From: Limnoperna fortunei
Lineage: Eukaryota; Mollusca; Bivalvia; Mytilida; Modiolidae
Length of the DNA stretch: 64,000 bases
Direction: 5' to 3'
Assembly (NCBI GenBank): GCA_944474755.1
Contig: OX104118.1
Span: 88,457,860 to 88,521,859 of the forward strand
The notes beneath the pieces are model-generated. The model was not told where the DNA came from. It searched no databases and was given only the letters and a program-made list of their open reading frames with translations. Both the position numbers and the translations under genes were made by a program. Position 1 is the stretch's first letter. Every line of letters starts with the position of its first letter. Positions 35,814 through 48,000 of this stretch are shown here, one piece after another.

Positions 35814-36534
35814 CTACAAAAACTCCCTTGACATATGTACACATGTACTTTTACCATTCTACAAAAACTCCCTTGACATATGTACACATGTACTTTTACC
35901 ATTCTACAAAAACTCCCTTGACATATGTACACATGTACTTTGACCATTCTACAAAAACTCCCTTGACATATGTACACATGTACTTTTACCATTCTACAAA
36001 AACTCCCTTGACATATGTACACATGTACTTTTACCATTCTAAAAAAACTCCCTTGACATATGTACACATGTACTTTTACCATTCTACAAAAACTCCCTTG
36101 ACATATGTACACATGTACTTTGACCATTCTACAAAAACTCCCTTGACATATGTACACATGTACTTTGACCATTCTAAAAAAACTCCCTTGACATATGTAC
36201 ACATGTACTTTTACCATTCTACAAAAACTCCCTTGACATATGTACACATGTACTTTGACCATTCTAAAAAAACTCCCTTGACATATGTACACATGTACTT
36301 TGACCATTCTAAAAAAACTCCCTTGACATATGTACACATGTACTTTTACCATTCTACAAAAACTCCCTTGACATATGTACACATGTACTTTTACCATTCT
36401 ACAAAAACTCCCTTGACATATGTACACATGTACTTTTACCATTCTACAAAAACTCCCTTGACATATGTACACATGTACTTTTACCATTCTACAAAAACTC
36501 CCTTGACATATGTACACATGTACTTTTACCATTC
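35814..36534. repeat. 45-bp minisatellite, 16 copies
   Basis: The unit contains ctacaaaaactcccttgaca and tatgtacacatgtac. Variation is limited to ctac/ctaa and ttttacc/ttgacc. The unit length, divisible by three, keeps frames open on both strands (269-275 codons), which are not supported as genes. Confidence 0.97.
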
Positions 36535-36719
36535 TAGATACACATTGTAACATGTAATTGTAATTTTTTTATCTGTATAAAATTTATGTAAGTACCAAAT
36601 CCTCCAGCTTTGCTTCAGATAGATAGATTGAAGCATGTGAGGACAGGTTTAAGGTTCATATGAGTCCAGTCTTAGATTCATCAGAGTCCAATGAGGATAA
36701 GCTTTGTGTTGACAATAGT

Positions 36720-39700
36720 CCAGTAAGGACAGGTGTTATGTATACAAGGCCAGTAAGGACAGGTGTTATGTATACAAGGCCAGTAAGGACAGGTGTTATG
36801 TATACAAGGCCAGTAAGGACAGGTGTTATGTATACAAGGCCAGTAAGGACAGGTGTTATGTATACAAGGCCAGTAAGGACAGGTGTTATGTATACAAGGC
36901 CAGTAAGGACAGGTGTTATGTATACAAGGCCAGTAAGGACAGGTGTTATGTATACAAGGCCAGTAAGGACAGGTGTTATGTATACAAGGCCAGTAAGGAC
37001 AGGTGTTATGTATACAAGGCCAGTAAGGACAGGTGTTATGTATACAAGGCCAGTAAGGACAGGTGTTATGTATACAAGGCCAGTAAGGACAGGTGTTATG
37101 TATACAAGGCCAGTAAGGACAGGTGTTATGTATACAAGGCCAGTAAGGACAGGTGTTATGTATACAAGGCCAGTAAGGACAGGTGTTATGTATACAAGGC
37201 CAGTAAGGACAGGTGTTATGTATACAAGGCCAGTAAGGACAGGTGTTATGTATACAAGGCCAGTAAGGACAGGTGTTATGTATACAAGGCCAGTAAGGAC
37301 AGGTGTTATGTATGCAAGGCCAGTAAGGACAGGTGTTATGTATGCAAGGCCAGTAAGGACAGGTGTTATGTATACAAGGCCAGTAAGGACAGGTGTTATG
37401 TATACAAGGCCAGTAAGGACAGGTGTTATGTATGCAAGGCCAGTAAGGACAGGTGTTATGTATGCAAGGCCGGTAAGGACAGGTGTTATGTATGCAAGGC
37501 CAGTAAGGACAGGTGTTATGTATGCAAGGCCAGTAAGGACAGGTGTTATGTATGCAAGGCCAGTAAGGACAGGTGTTATGTATGCAAGGCCAGTAAGGAC
37601 AGGTGTTATGTATACAAGGCCAGTAAGGACAGGTGTTATGTATACAAGGCCAGTAAGGACAGGTGTTATGTATACAAGGCCAGTAAGGACAGGTGTTATG
37701 TATACAAGGCCAGTAAGGACAGGTGTTAGGTATACAAGGCCAGTAAGGACAGGTGTTATGTATACAAGGCCAGTAAGGACAGGTGTTAGGTATACAAGGC
37801 CAGTAAGGACAGGTGTTATGTATACAAGGCCAGTAAGGACAGGTGTTATGTATACAAGGCCAGTAAGGACAGGTGTTAGGTATACAAGGCCAGTAAGGAC
37901 AGGTGTTAGGTATACAAGGCCAGTAAGGACAGGTGTTATGTATACAAGGCCAGTAAGGACAGGTGTTATGTATACAAGGCCAGTAAGGACAGGTGTTATG
38001 TATACAAGGCCAGTAAGGACAGGTGTTATGTATACAAGGCCAGTAAGGACAGGTGTTATGTATACAAGGCCAGTAAGGACAGGTGTTAGGTATACAAGGC
38101 CAGTAAGGACAGGTGTTATGTATACAAGGCCAGTAAGGACAGGTGTTATGTATACAAGGCCAGTAAGGACAGGTGTTATGTATACAAGGCCAGTAAGGAC
38201 AGGTGTTATGTATACAAGGCCAGTAAGGACAGGTGTTATGTATACAAGGCCAGTAAGGACAGGTGTTATGTATACAAGGCCAGTAAGGACAGGTGTTATT
38301 TATACAAGGCCAGTAAGGACAGGTGTTATGTATACAAGGCCAGTAAGGACAGGTGTTATGTATACAAGGCCAGTAAGGACAGGTGTTATGTATACAAGGC
38401 CAGTAAGGACAGGTGTTATGTATACAAGGCCAGTAAGGACAGGTGTTATGTATACAAGGCCAGTAAGGACAGGTGTTATGTATACAAGGCCAGTAAGGAC
38501 AGGTGTTATGTATACAAGGCCAGTAAGGACAGGTGTTATGTATACAAGGCCAGTAAGGACAGGTGTTATGTATACAAGGCCAGTAAGGACAGGTGTTATG
38601 TATACAAGGCCAGTAAGGACAGGTGTTATGTATACAAGGCCAGTAAGGACAGGTGTTATGTATACAAGGCCAGTAAGGACAGGTGTTATGTATACAAGGC
38701 CAGTAAGGACAGGTGTTATGTATACAAGGCCAGTAAGGACAGGTGTTATGTATACAAGGCCAGTAAGGACAGGTGTTATGTATACAAGGCCAGTAAGGAC
38801 AGGTGTTATGCATACAAGGCCAGTAAGGACAGGTGTTATGTATACAAGGCCAGTAAGGACAGGTGTTATGTATACAAGGCCAGTAAGGACAGGTGTTATG
38901 TATACAAGGCCAGTAAGGACAGGTGTTATGTATACAAGGCCAGTAAGGACAGGTGTTATGTATACAAGGCCAGTAAGGACAGGTGTTATGTATACAAGGC
39001 CAGTAAGGACAGGTGTTATGTATACAAGGCCAGTAAGGACAGGTGTTATGTATACAAGGCCAGTAAGGACAGGTGTTATGTATACAAGGCCAGTAAGGAC
39101 AGGTGTTATGTATACAAGGCCAGTAAGGACAGGTGTTATGTATACAAGGCCAGTAAGGACAGGTGTTATGTATACAAGGCCAGTAAGGACAGGTGTTATG
39201 TATACAAGGCCAGTAAGGACAGGTGTTATGTATACAAGGCCAGTAAGGACAGGTGTTATGTATACAAGGCCAGTAAGGACAGGTGTTATGTATACAAGGC
39301 CAGTAAGGACAGGTGTTATGTATACAAGGCCAGTAAGGACAGGTGTTATGTATACTAGCCAAACTGTTATGTATACAAGGCCAGTAAGGACAGGTGTTAT
39401 GTATGCAAGGCCAGTAAGGACAGGTGTTATGTATACAAGGCCAGTAAGGACAGGTGTTATGTATACAAGGCCAGTAAGGACAGGTGTTATGTATACAAGG
39501 CCAGTAAGGACAGGTGTTATGTATACAAGGCCAGTAAGGACAGGTGTTATGTATACAAGGCCAGTAAGGACAGGTGTTATGTATACAAGGCCAGTAAGGA
39601 CAGGTGTTATGTATACAAGGCCAGTAAGGACAGGTGTTATGTATACAAGGCCAGTAAGGACAGGTGTTATGTATACAAGGCCAGTAAGGACAGGTGTTAT

Positions 39701-40833
39701 GTATACAAGGCCAGTAAGGACAGGTGTTATGTATACAAGGCCAGTAAGGACAGGTGTTATGTATACAAGGCCAGTAAGGACAGGTGTTATGTATACAAGG
39801 CCAGTAAGGACAGGTGTTATGTATACAAGGCCAGTAAGGACAGGTGTTATGTATACAAGGCCAGTAAGGACAGGTGTTATGTATACAAGGCCAGTAAGGA
39901 CAGGTGTTATGTATACAAGGCCAGTAAGGACAGGTGTTATGTATACAAGGCCAGTAAGGACAGGTGTTATTTATACAAGGCCAGTAAGGACAGGTGTTAT
40001 GTATACAAGGCCAGTAAGGACAGGTGTTATTTATACAAGGCCAGTAAGGACAGGTGTTATGTATACAAGGCCAGTAAGGACAGGTGTTATGTATACAAGG
40101 CCAGTAAGGACAGGTGTTATTTATACAAGGCCAGTAAGGACAGGTGTTATGTATACAAGGCCAGTAAGGACAGGTGTTATGTATACAAGGCCAGTAAGGA
40201 CAGGTGTTATGTATACAAGGCCAGTAAGGACAGGTGTTATGTATACAAGGCCAGTAAGGACAGGTGTTATGTATACAAGGCCAGTAAGGACAGGTGTTAT
40301 GTATACAAGGCCAGTAAGGACAGGTGTTATGTATACAAGGCCAGTAAGGACAGGTGTTATGTATACAAGGCCAGTAAGGACAGGTGTTATGTATACAAGG
40401 CCAGTAAGGACAGGTGTTATGTATACAAGGCCAGTAAGGACAGGTGTTATGTATGCAAGGCCAGTAAGGACAGGTGTTATGTATACAAGGCCAGTAAGGA
40501 CAGGTGTTATGTATGCAAGGCCAGTAAGGACAGGTGTTATGTATGCAAGGCCAGTAAGGACAGGTGTTATGTATACAAGGCCAGTAAGGACAGGTGTTAT
40601 GTATACAAGGCCAGTAAGGACAGGTGTTATGTATACAAGGCCAGTAAGGACAGGTGTTATGTATGCAAGGCCAGTAAGGACAGGTGTTATGTATGCAAGG
40701 CCAGTAAGGACAGGTGTTATGTATACAAGGCCAGTAAGGACAGGTGTTATGTATACAAGGCCAGTAAGGACAGGTGTTATGTATACAAGGCCAGTAAGGA
40801 CAGGTGTTATGTATACAAGGCCAGTAAGGACAG
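36720..40833. repeat. 30-bp minisatellite, about 137 copies
   Basis: The unit combines ccagtaaggacaggtgttat and gtatacaagg. It is extremely uniform: the changes are tatgcaagg, ttaggtat and ttatttat, which occur in clusters, and one broken unit at 39,355-39,370. The array starts about 40 nt inside the intron after exon 9. An open frame of 1,427 codons (36,660-40,943) repeats ten residues, VRTGVMYTRP. The changes are mostly amino-acid-altering, which does not look like selection on a protein. Confidence 0.97.
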
Positions 40834-40872
40834 CCTGTATTCTATGCATGGCATTATGGACATTTAACTTAC

Positions 40873-40961
40873 TCTGCAGTCCTTCTCTTTATCAATACAA
40901 CATTTTTCTGACATTATTTCTACATCACATGGTGGTGCTCTAGGGTTGTATACTGTAACAG
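40873..40961 (-). CDS. Exon 9, Cys-rich segment
   Basis: The acceptor TTGTTATTCCACAG| is followed by 2 nt and 29 codons: VTVYNPRAPPCDVEIMSEKC then CIDKEKDCR. It ends in phase 0 at the consensus donor AGA|GTAAGT. The pattern is C-x8-CC-x6-C. The acceptor lies in the terminal unit of the 37-bp array upstream in transcription. A 30-bp array starts about 40 nt inside the next intron. The domain is unknown. Confidence 0.65.
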
Positions 40962-41285
40962 CTGTGGAATAACAAGAACCAGTTGTTAGTTACAGAGCTG
41001 TGGAATAACAAGGAACTAGGTGTTAGTAAGGGAGTTTTGAATAACAAGGAACCAGTTGTTAGCTACAGAGCTGTGAAATAACAAGGAACCAGTTGTTAGT
41101 AAGGGAGTTGTGAATAACAAGGAACCAGTTGTTAGTTACAGAGCTGTGGAATAGCAAGGAACCAGTTGTTAGTAAGGGAGTTGTGAATAACAAGGAACCA
41201 GTTGTTAGTTACAGATCTGTGGAATAACAAGGAACAAGATGTTAGTTAGGGAGCTGTGAATAACAAGGAACCAGTTGTTAGTTAT
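40962..41285. repeat. 37-bp minisatellite, about 8 copies, acceptor-derived
   Basis: The unit contains aataacaaggaaccagttgt and tagttacagagctgtgg. On the minus strand it includes CCTTGTTATTCCACAG, the 3' splice site of exon 9. The copy next to the exon is the functional site in the model. Confidence 0.85.
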
Positions 41286-41842
41286 GGCAGGGTATTCTCA
41301 ACTGGAACCTTAATTATCAAGGGTTACCACATTAAAAAATAGACACTGTTATATAGCTGAAAGATTTGCTGAATCAAATGAAACAAAAAAACCAAGCTAT
41401 ACCAAAATACAATGAAATATTGACTAAAATAGTGAAAACAAAAAAATCAAAAAAATTTATGTTGCTACATCTCTTGTATCTAAACACTTGAGTATTGTTA
41501 AAGTCTGGCAAAATTGGTAAGAAATAAAATGCTCATATAAATAAGAAATTCAATAAAAAATTTACATCAAAATTATAATGAAAACATATATGAATGGTGA
41601 AAACAAAGATCTGATGACTTGTTTCATCTATAAAACTATACAAGGTACTAGGACAAATCCACCATGGACTAAAAGCTCTCTCAATGCAGAATCTCTTGAA
41701 AAAAATCTGATATCAAAATCTATCTCATACAAAATTTCCCACATGAGAAAAAAATTAAAACTGGCCTCTGACCCTTGTATTCCAATAGCTAATGTAACTC
41801 CTTAAGGATGTTTTAACATCTAAATTAAATTATTATGAAAGA
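41286..41842. other. Intron spacer
   Basis: AT-rich. A plus-strand frame at 41,578-41,805 (75 codons) has no recognisable content or splice context and is not called. Confidence 0.4.
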
Positions 41843-43694
41843 CAAAGCTACAAAAACCTAATCGGTCAAAAAGGTACAAAAACCCAATCAGTCAAAAAAG
41901 GTACAAAAACCCAATCAGTCAAAAAAGGTACAAAAACCCAATCAGTCAAAAAGGTACAAAAACCCAATCAGTAAAAAAGGTACAAAAACCCAATCCGTAA
42001 AAAAGGTACAAAAACCCAATCAGTCAAAAAGGTACAAAAACTCAATCGGTCAAAAAGGTACAAAAACCCAATCAGTAAAAAAAGGTACAAAAACCCAATC
42101 AGTCAAAAAGGTACAAAAACCCAATCAGTCAAAAAGGTACAAAAACCTCAATCGGTCAAAAAGGTACAAAAACCAAATCAGTCAAAAAGGTACAAAAACC
42201 CAATCGGTCAAAAAAGGTACAAAAACCCAATCGGTCAAAAAGATACAAAAACCCAATCAGTCAAAAAGGTACAAAAACCCAATCAGTCAAAAAGGTACAA
42301 AAACCCAATCAGTCAAAAAGGTACAAAAAACCCAATCGGTCAAAAAGGTACAAAAACCTAATCTGTCAAAAAGGTACAAAAACCCAATCTGTCAAAAAGG
42401 TACAAAAACCCAATCAGTCAAAAAGGTACAAAAACCTAATCGGTCAAAAAGGTACAAAAACCCAATCGGTTAAAAAGGTACAAAAACACAATCAGTCAAA
42501 AAGGTACAAAAACCCAATCAGTCAAAAGGTACAAAAACCCAATCAGTCAAAAAGTTACAAAAACCCAATCAGTCAAAAAGGTACAAAAACCCAATCAGTC
42601 AAAAAGGTACAAAAACCCAATCAGTCAAAAAGGTACAAAAACCTAATCGGTCAAAAAGGTACAAAAACCCAATCAGTCAAAAAGGTACAAAAACCCAATC
42701 AGTCAAAAAGGTACAAAAACCTAATCGGTCAAAAAGGTACAAAAACCCAATCAGTCAAAAAGGTACAAAAAATCAATCAGTCAAAAAGCTACAAAAATCC
42801 AATCAGTCAAAAAGGTACAAAAACCCAATCTGTCAAAAAGGTACAAAAACTCAATCAGTCAAAAAGGTACAAAAACCCAATCAGTCAAAAAGATACAAAA
42901 ACCCAATCAGTCAAAAAGGTACAAAAACCCAATCAGTCAAAAAGGTGCAAAAACCTAATCGGTCAAAAAGGTACAAAAACCCAATCAGTCAAAAAGGTAC
43001 AAAAACCTAATCGGTCAAAAAGGTACAAAAACCCAATCAGTCAAAAAGGTACAAAAACTCAATCGGTCAAAAAGGTACAAAAACCCAATCAGTCAAAAAG
43101 GTACAAAAACCCAATCAGTCAAAAAGGTACAAAAACCTAATCGGTCAAAAAGGTACAAAAACCCAATCAGTCAAAAAGGTACAAAAACCCAATCAGTCAA
43201 AAAGGTACAAAAACTCAATCAGTCAAAAAGGTACAAAAACTCAATCGGTCAAAAAGGTACAAAAACCCAATCAGTCAAAAAGGTACAAAAACCTAATCTG
43301 TCAAAAAGGTACAAAAACCCAATCTGTCAAACAGGTACAAAAACCCAATCAGTCAAAAAGGTACAAAAACCCAATCAGTCAAAAAGGTACAAAAACCTAA
43401 TCGGTCAAAAAGGTACAAAAACCCAATCAGTCAAAAAGGTACAAAAACCCAATCAGTCAAAAAGGTACAAAAACCCAATCAGTCAAAAAAATACAAAAAC
43501 CCAATCAGTCAAAAGGTACAAAAACCCAATCAGTCAAAAAGTTACAAAAACCCAATCAGTCAAAAAGGTACAAAAACCCAATCAGTCAAAAAGGTACAAA
43601 AACCCAATCAGTCAAAAAGGTACAAAAACCTAATCGGTCAAAAAGGTACAAAAACCCAATCAGTCAAAAAGGTACAAAAACCCAATCTGTCAAA
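41843..43694. repeat. 26-bp minisatellite, about 71 copies
   Basis: The unit contains ggtacaaaaacccaatcagt and caaaaa. The upstream edge on the minus strand is a strong 3' splice-site look-alike, TTTTCTCTTTTGACAG|ATTGGG, but no coding exon follows. Confidence 0.95.
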
Positions 43695-44049
43695 AGAGAA
43701 AACATGAGACAGTGACAAAATCTGCAAGAAGACACATGACACAAAGAACAACAAAAACCAAAATGAGTACATGTATCCCAAACCCAATAAAAATGGGCAC
43801 TAAATATGAGGAAGCAGTACCTGCCTCTAATTAGATACTTGTCATGTTACTAAACATCATTCCAGGAAAAAGTCATTTTCAGGAACAGAAAACCTATTAA
43901 CTATCAGGCTCAGAAAAATGATTGAAATCAATCACATGATGACAATCATGGAACTTCTGAAAATCAACCTTAAATACACCAATCAAATTCAAATACACAT
44001 TATATATAATTGAAAATTTGTTAAAAATAATTTCTCATGGCATTCTTCC
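43695..44049. other. Intron spacer
   Basis: No supported feature. Confidence 0.4.
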
Positions 44050-45878
44050 AAAAGAATACCAGTGCTATACTTCCTAAATTTGTAGGTAACAGTTCTAATT
44101 ACAGAATATCAGTGCAATGCTTCCTACATCTGTAGGGTACCAGTACTACTTACAGAATATCAGTGCTATACTTTGTAAATATGTAGGTACCAGTTCTACT
44201 TACAGAATACCATAGTTATACTTCCTAAATTTGTAGGTATCAGTTCTACTTACAGAATACCAGAGTGCTATACTTCCTAAATCTGTAGGTACCAGTTCTA
44301 CTTACAGAATACTTGAGTTATACTTCCCACATCTGTAGGGTACCAGACTGGTACTTCTTACAGAATATCAGTGCTATACTTCCCACATCTGTAGGGTATC
44401 AGTACTACAGAACTAACTTACAGAATATCAGTGCCTCTAGGGTACCATTATTACTTACAGAATATCAGCGCTATACTTCCTACATCTGTAGGGTACCAGT
44501 ACTACAGAACTAACTTACAGAATATCAGTGCTATACTTCCTACATCTGTAGGGTACCAGTACTACAGAACTAACTTACAGAATATCAGTGCTATACTTCC
44601 TACATCTGTAGGGTACCAGTACTACAGAACTAACTTACAGAATATCAGTGCCTCTAGGGTACCATTATTACTTACAGAATATCAGTGCTATACTTCCTAC
44701 ATCTGTAGGGTACCAGTACTACTTACAGAATACCCGAGTGCTATACTTCCTACATCTGTAGGGTACCAGACTAGTATTAATTACAGAATACCAGTGCTAT
44801 ACTTCCTACATCTGTAGGGTACCAGACTAGTATTAATTACAGAATACCAGTGCTATACTTCCCATATCTGTAGGGTACCAGTACTACTTACAGAATATCA
44901 GTGCCTGTAGGGTACCAGTATTACTTACAGAATATCAGTGCTATACTTCCTACATCTGTAGGGTACCAGTACTACAGAACTAACTTACAGAATATCAGTG
45001 CCTCTAGGGTACCATTATTACTTACAGAATATCAGTGCTATACTTCCTACATCTGTAGGGTACCAGACTTAGTATTAATTACAGAATACCAGTGCTATAC
45101 TTCCTACATCTGTATGGGTACCAGTACTACTTACAGAATACCAGTGCTATACTTCCTACATCTGTAGGGTACCAGACTAGTATTAATTACAGAATACCAG
45201 TGCTATACTTCCCACATCTGTAGGGTACCAGTACTACTTACAGAATATCAGTGCCTGTAGGGTACCAGTATTACTTACAGAATATCAGTGCTATACTTCC
45301 TACATCTGTAGGGTACCAGTACTACTTACAGAATATCAGTGCCTGTAGGGTACCAGAACTACTTACAGAACATCAGTGCTATACTTCCTACATCTGTAGG
45401 GTACCAGTACTACTTACAGAATATCAGTGCCTGTAGGGTACCAGTATTACTTACAGAATATCAGTGCTATACTTCCTACATCTGTAGGGTACCAGTATTA
45501 CTTACAGAATATCAGTGATATACTTCCTACATCTGTAGGGTACCAGTATTACTTACAGAATATCAGTGCCTGTAGGGTACCAGTATTACTTACAGAATAT
45601 CAGTGCTATACTTCCTACATCTGTAGGGTACCAGTACTACTTACAGAATATCAGTGCTATACTTCCTACATCTGTAGGGTACCAGTACTACTTACAGAAT
45701 ATCAGTGCTATACTTCCTACATCTGTAGGGTACCAGTATTACTTACAGAATATCAGTGCTATACTTCCTACATCTGTAGGGTACCAGTACTACTTACAGA
45801 ATACCAGTGCTATACTTCCTACATCTGTAGGGTACCAGTATTACTTACAGAATATCAGTGCTATACTTCCTACATCTA
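44050..45878. repeat. 51-bp minisatellite, about 36 copies, donor-derived
   Basis: The unit contains acttacagaatatcagtgct and tacatctgtagggtaccagt. On the minus strand it is GATGTAGGAAGTATAGCACT, then GATATTCT|GTAAGT: the last ~27 bases of exon 8 with its donor. Many copies are shortened (deleting ctatacttcctacat) or bear insertions, so it looks older than the 30- or 62-bp arrays. Confidence 0.93.
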
Positions 45879-45897
45879 TGTTTGTTACACTACTTTC
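45849..45897 (-). CDS. Exon 8; donor is the seed of a 51-bp array
   Basis: The acceptor ATTGTATTTACAG| is good. The frame is ESSVTNIDVGSIALIF plus 1 nt, with a consensus donor TTCT|GTAAGT. The other two frames have stops, so phase 0 to 1 is forced. The last ~27 exon bases plus the donor recur as the unit of the 51-bp minisatellite that fills the next 1.8 kb of intron. The 2-nt start of the next exon fits. Confidence 0.6.
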
Positions 45898-45957
45898 CTG
45901 TAAATACAATATATGTATATAACTTGACAAGATAAAACAATTTAGATTTAATTTATT

Positions 45958-46592
45958 CAATCCGGTATTCCAGAAATAGTCAGTCCTGCCTTGTGGAATG
46001 TTTTCATTGGGGTATTCCAGAAATAGCCAGTCCTGCCTTGTGGAATGTTTTCATTGGGGTATTCCAGAAATAGTCTGTTTTCCAGAACTAGCCAGTGCTA
46101 CCTTATGGATTTTCGTTGAGGCACTTGCAGAAATTGTGTCACATTATAGATTGTTTTCATTGGGGTATTCCAGAAATAGCCAGTCCTACCTAATCTTTCC
46201 ATTGGGATATTCCAGAAATAGCCAGTCCAATCTAATCTTTCCATTGGGGTATTCCAGAAATCGCCAGTCCTATCTAATCTTTCCCATTGGGGTATTCCAG
46301 AAATAGCCAGTCCTACCTAATCTTTCCCATTGGGGTATTCCAGAAATAGCCAGTCCTACCTAATCTTTCCATTGGGGTATTCCAGAAATAGCCAGTCCTA
46401 CCTAATCTTTCCATTGGGGTATTCCAGAAATCGCCAGTCCTATCTAATCTTTCCCATTGGGGTATTCCAGAAATAGCCAGTCCTACCTAATCTTTCCATT
46501 GGGGTATTCCAGAAATAGCCAGTCCTACCTAATCTTTCCATTGGGGTATTCCAGAAATAGCCAGTCCTATCTAATCTTTCCATTGGGGTATT
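45958..46592. repeat. 42-44-bp minisatellite, about 15 copies
   Basis: The unit contains cattggggtattccagaaat and agccagtcctacctaatctt. The left-hand units carry a different half (tgccttgtggaatgttttcat). It lies in the intron where the exon phases fail to match, but I could not find an exon in it. Confidence 0.9.
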
Positions 46593-46814
46593 CTAGAAAA
46601 TGTCTGTCCCCACTTTATGGTTTGTTTTCATTGAGGTAATTTTTAAATAATTACTAAATGTTTTGTCCAACTTTGTACTTTTTTCATTTAATTTTTTTTT
46701 CAATAATATACACATTTCTCACAGAACTTTCAAGGCTTTTGAGGTGCTTACTCCAATAAGATTCTCTGCTATTTTGATTAACAAACATACAACATTTTAC
46801 TCCAGTCTGGATCT
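46593..46814. other. Intron spacer with possible micro-exon
   Basis: Mostly T-rich. The 14-nt candidate at 46,752-46,765 (minus CAG|AGAATCTTATTGGA|GTAAGC) would repair the phase gap, but is too small to call on sequence alone. Confidence 0.25.
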
Positions 46815-46968
46815 TTTGGCACTCGCCCAATATTGGTCTTCAGATGTGTTTGCAGTCACCAAAATTGGTCCTCAGTTATGTTTACAATCGCCAATATCAG
46901 ATATGTTAACACTCAACCAATACTGGTTCTCAGAATTGTTTACACTCACCAAAATTGGTGCTCAGATT
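46815..46968. repeat. Degenerate ~36-bp tandem repeat, about 4 copies, donor-derived
   Basis: On the minus strand the unit reads CTGAG-ACCAATTTTG|GTGAGTGTAAACA, the end of exon 7 and its donor, with strong divergence between copies (GTTGAGTG, GGCGATTG, GTGACTGC, GGCGAGTG). Confidence 0.65.
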
Positions 46969-47015
46969 GAATGTTTTTATCCATGTTTGTTTTATATTTA
47001 AGAAGCATGGATGCG
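46950..47015 (-). CDS. Exon 7, continues the EGF-like region
   Basis: The acceptor CCATATTTACTACAG| starts with 2 nt of a split codon, matching the phase-1 end of the previous exon. The peptide is HPCFLNIKQTWIKTF then NLSTNF, ending phase 1 at the strong donor TTTTG|GTGAGT. It has one Cys and one N-glycosylation sequon (NLS). The following exon at 45,897 starts in phase 0, so a short exon is probably missing between them. A 14-nt candidate (2-nt start, phase-0 end, donor GGA|GTAAGC) exists at 46,752-46,765 but is too small to call. Confidence 0.5.
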
Positions 47016-47039
47016 CTGTAGTAAATATGGACTTAAATA

Positions 47040-47735
47040 AATAAATCTATAAACTTCAAAGGGCTCTGTAGAATGGACTTTAAACTCCATGACAAGAGAA
47101 CCTATCTCTTAAATCTATATCCTTCAATGGGCTCTGTAGTATGGACTTTAAACTCCATGACAAGAGAACCTATCTCCTAATTCTATAACCTTCAATGGGC
47201 TCTGTAGTATGGACTTTAAACTCCATGACTAGAGAACCTATCTCCTAAATCTATAACCTTCAATGGGCTTTGTAGTATGGACTTTAAACTCCATAACAAG
47301 AGAACCTATCTCCTAATTTTATAACCTTCAATGGGCTCTGTAGTATGGACTTTAAACTCCATAACAAGAGAACCTATCTCCTAAATCTATAACCTTCAAT
47401 GGGCTCTGTAGTATGGGATTTAAACTCCATGACCAGAGAACCCATCTCCTAAATCTATAACCCTCAATGGGCTCTGTAGTATGGACTTTAAACTCCATGA
47501 CTAGAGAACCTATCTCCTAACTCAATAACCTTCAATGGGCTCTGTGGTATGGACTTTAAACTCCATGACTAGAGAACCTATCTCCTAACTCAATAACCTT
47601 CAATGGGCTCTGTGGTACGGACTTTAAACTCCATGACAAGAGAACCTATCTCCTAACTATAACCTTCAATGGGCTCTGTAGCATGGACTTTAAACTCCAT
47701 GACCAAAGAACCTAACTCTATAACCTTCAATGTCC
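47040..47735. repeat. 68-bp minisatellite, about 10 copies, acceptor-like
   Basis: The unit contains cttcaatgggctctgtagta and tggactttaaactccatgac. On the minus strand TTTAAAGTCCATACTACAG resembles the exon 7 acceptor TTTAAGTCCATATTTACTACAG. The array runs from 17 bases after the exon 6 donor to just before the exon 7 acceptor. Confidence 0.9.
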
Positions 47736-47751
47736 AACTATTCTATGTTAC

Positions 47752-47833
47752 CTTTACATAAATATGTTCCTGCTTCGTTTCTGCAAACACTGACCATGTC
47801 ACAATCCAACAAAACACTACAATCTTCATTCTC
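47752..47833 (-). CDS. Exon 6, EGF-like Cys-rich segment
   Basis: An excellent acceptor (TATTTATTTACTGCAG|) is followed by 27 open codons starting ENEDCSVLLDCDMVSVC and ending RNEAGTYLCK. The donor is AAAG|GTAACA (phase 1). The Cys spacing and the N-x-x-G-T-Y-x-C segment are typical of the first half of an EGF-like domain. The first ~21 exon nucleotides and the acceptor are the repeated unit of the 54-bp array lying immediately upstream in transcription. This is one of the best-supported exons. Confidence 0.65.
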
Positions 47834-48000
47834 CTGCAGTAAATAAATAGTAGTGAATCATTAGTTAACACTACAATCTTCATTCTCCTGCAGTAAATAA
47901 ATAGTAGTGAATCATTGGTTAACACTACAATCTTCATTCTCCTGCAGTAAATAAATACTAGTGAATCATTGGTTAACACTACAATCTTCATTCTCCTGCA
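47820..48000. repeat. 54-bp minisatellite, first block, acceptor-derived
   Basis: About 3.5 units containing cattctcctgcagtaaataa and tagtgaatcattggttaac. On the minus strand TATTTATTTACTGCAG|GAGAATGAAGATTGTAG is the acceptor and start of exon 6. It continues at 48,287-48,330 and 48,615-49,205. Confidence 0.93.

Noticed and set aside
36660..40943. 1,427-codon open frame of ten-residue repeats as a giant repetitive protein
   Set aside because: The 30-bp unit lacks stops in several frames on both strands; variants are mostly non-synonymous, and the flanks look non-coding.
41843..43710. Exon following the strong acceptor-like TTTTCTCTTTTGACAG at the edge of the 26-bp array
   Set aside because: The sequence after it is only the repeat, without a donor or a phase that fits the neighbouring exons.
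44050..45903. Plus-strand frames (88-158 codons) in the 51-bp array as genes
   Set aside because: They repeat the array unit; the only coding evidence here is on the minus strand at 45,849-45,897.
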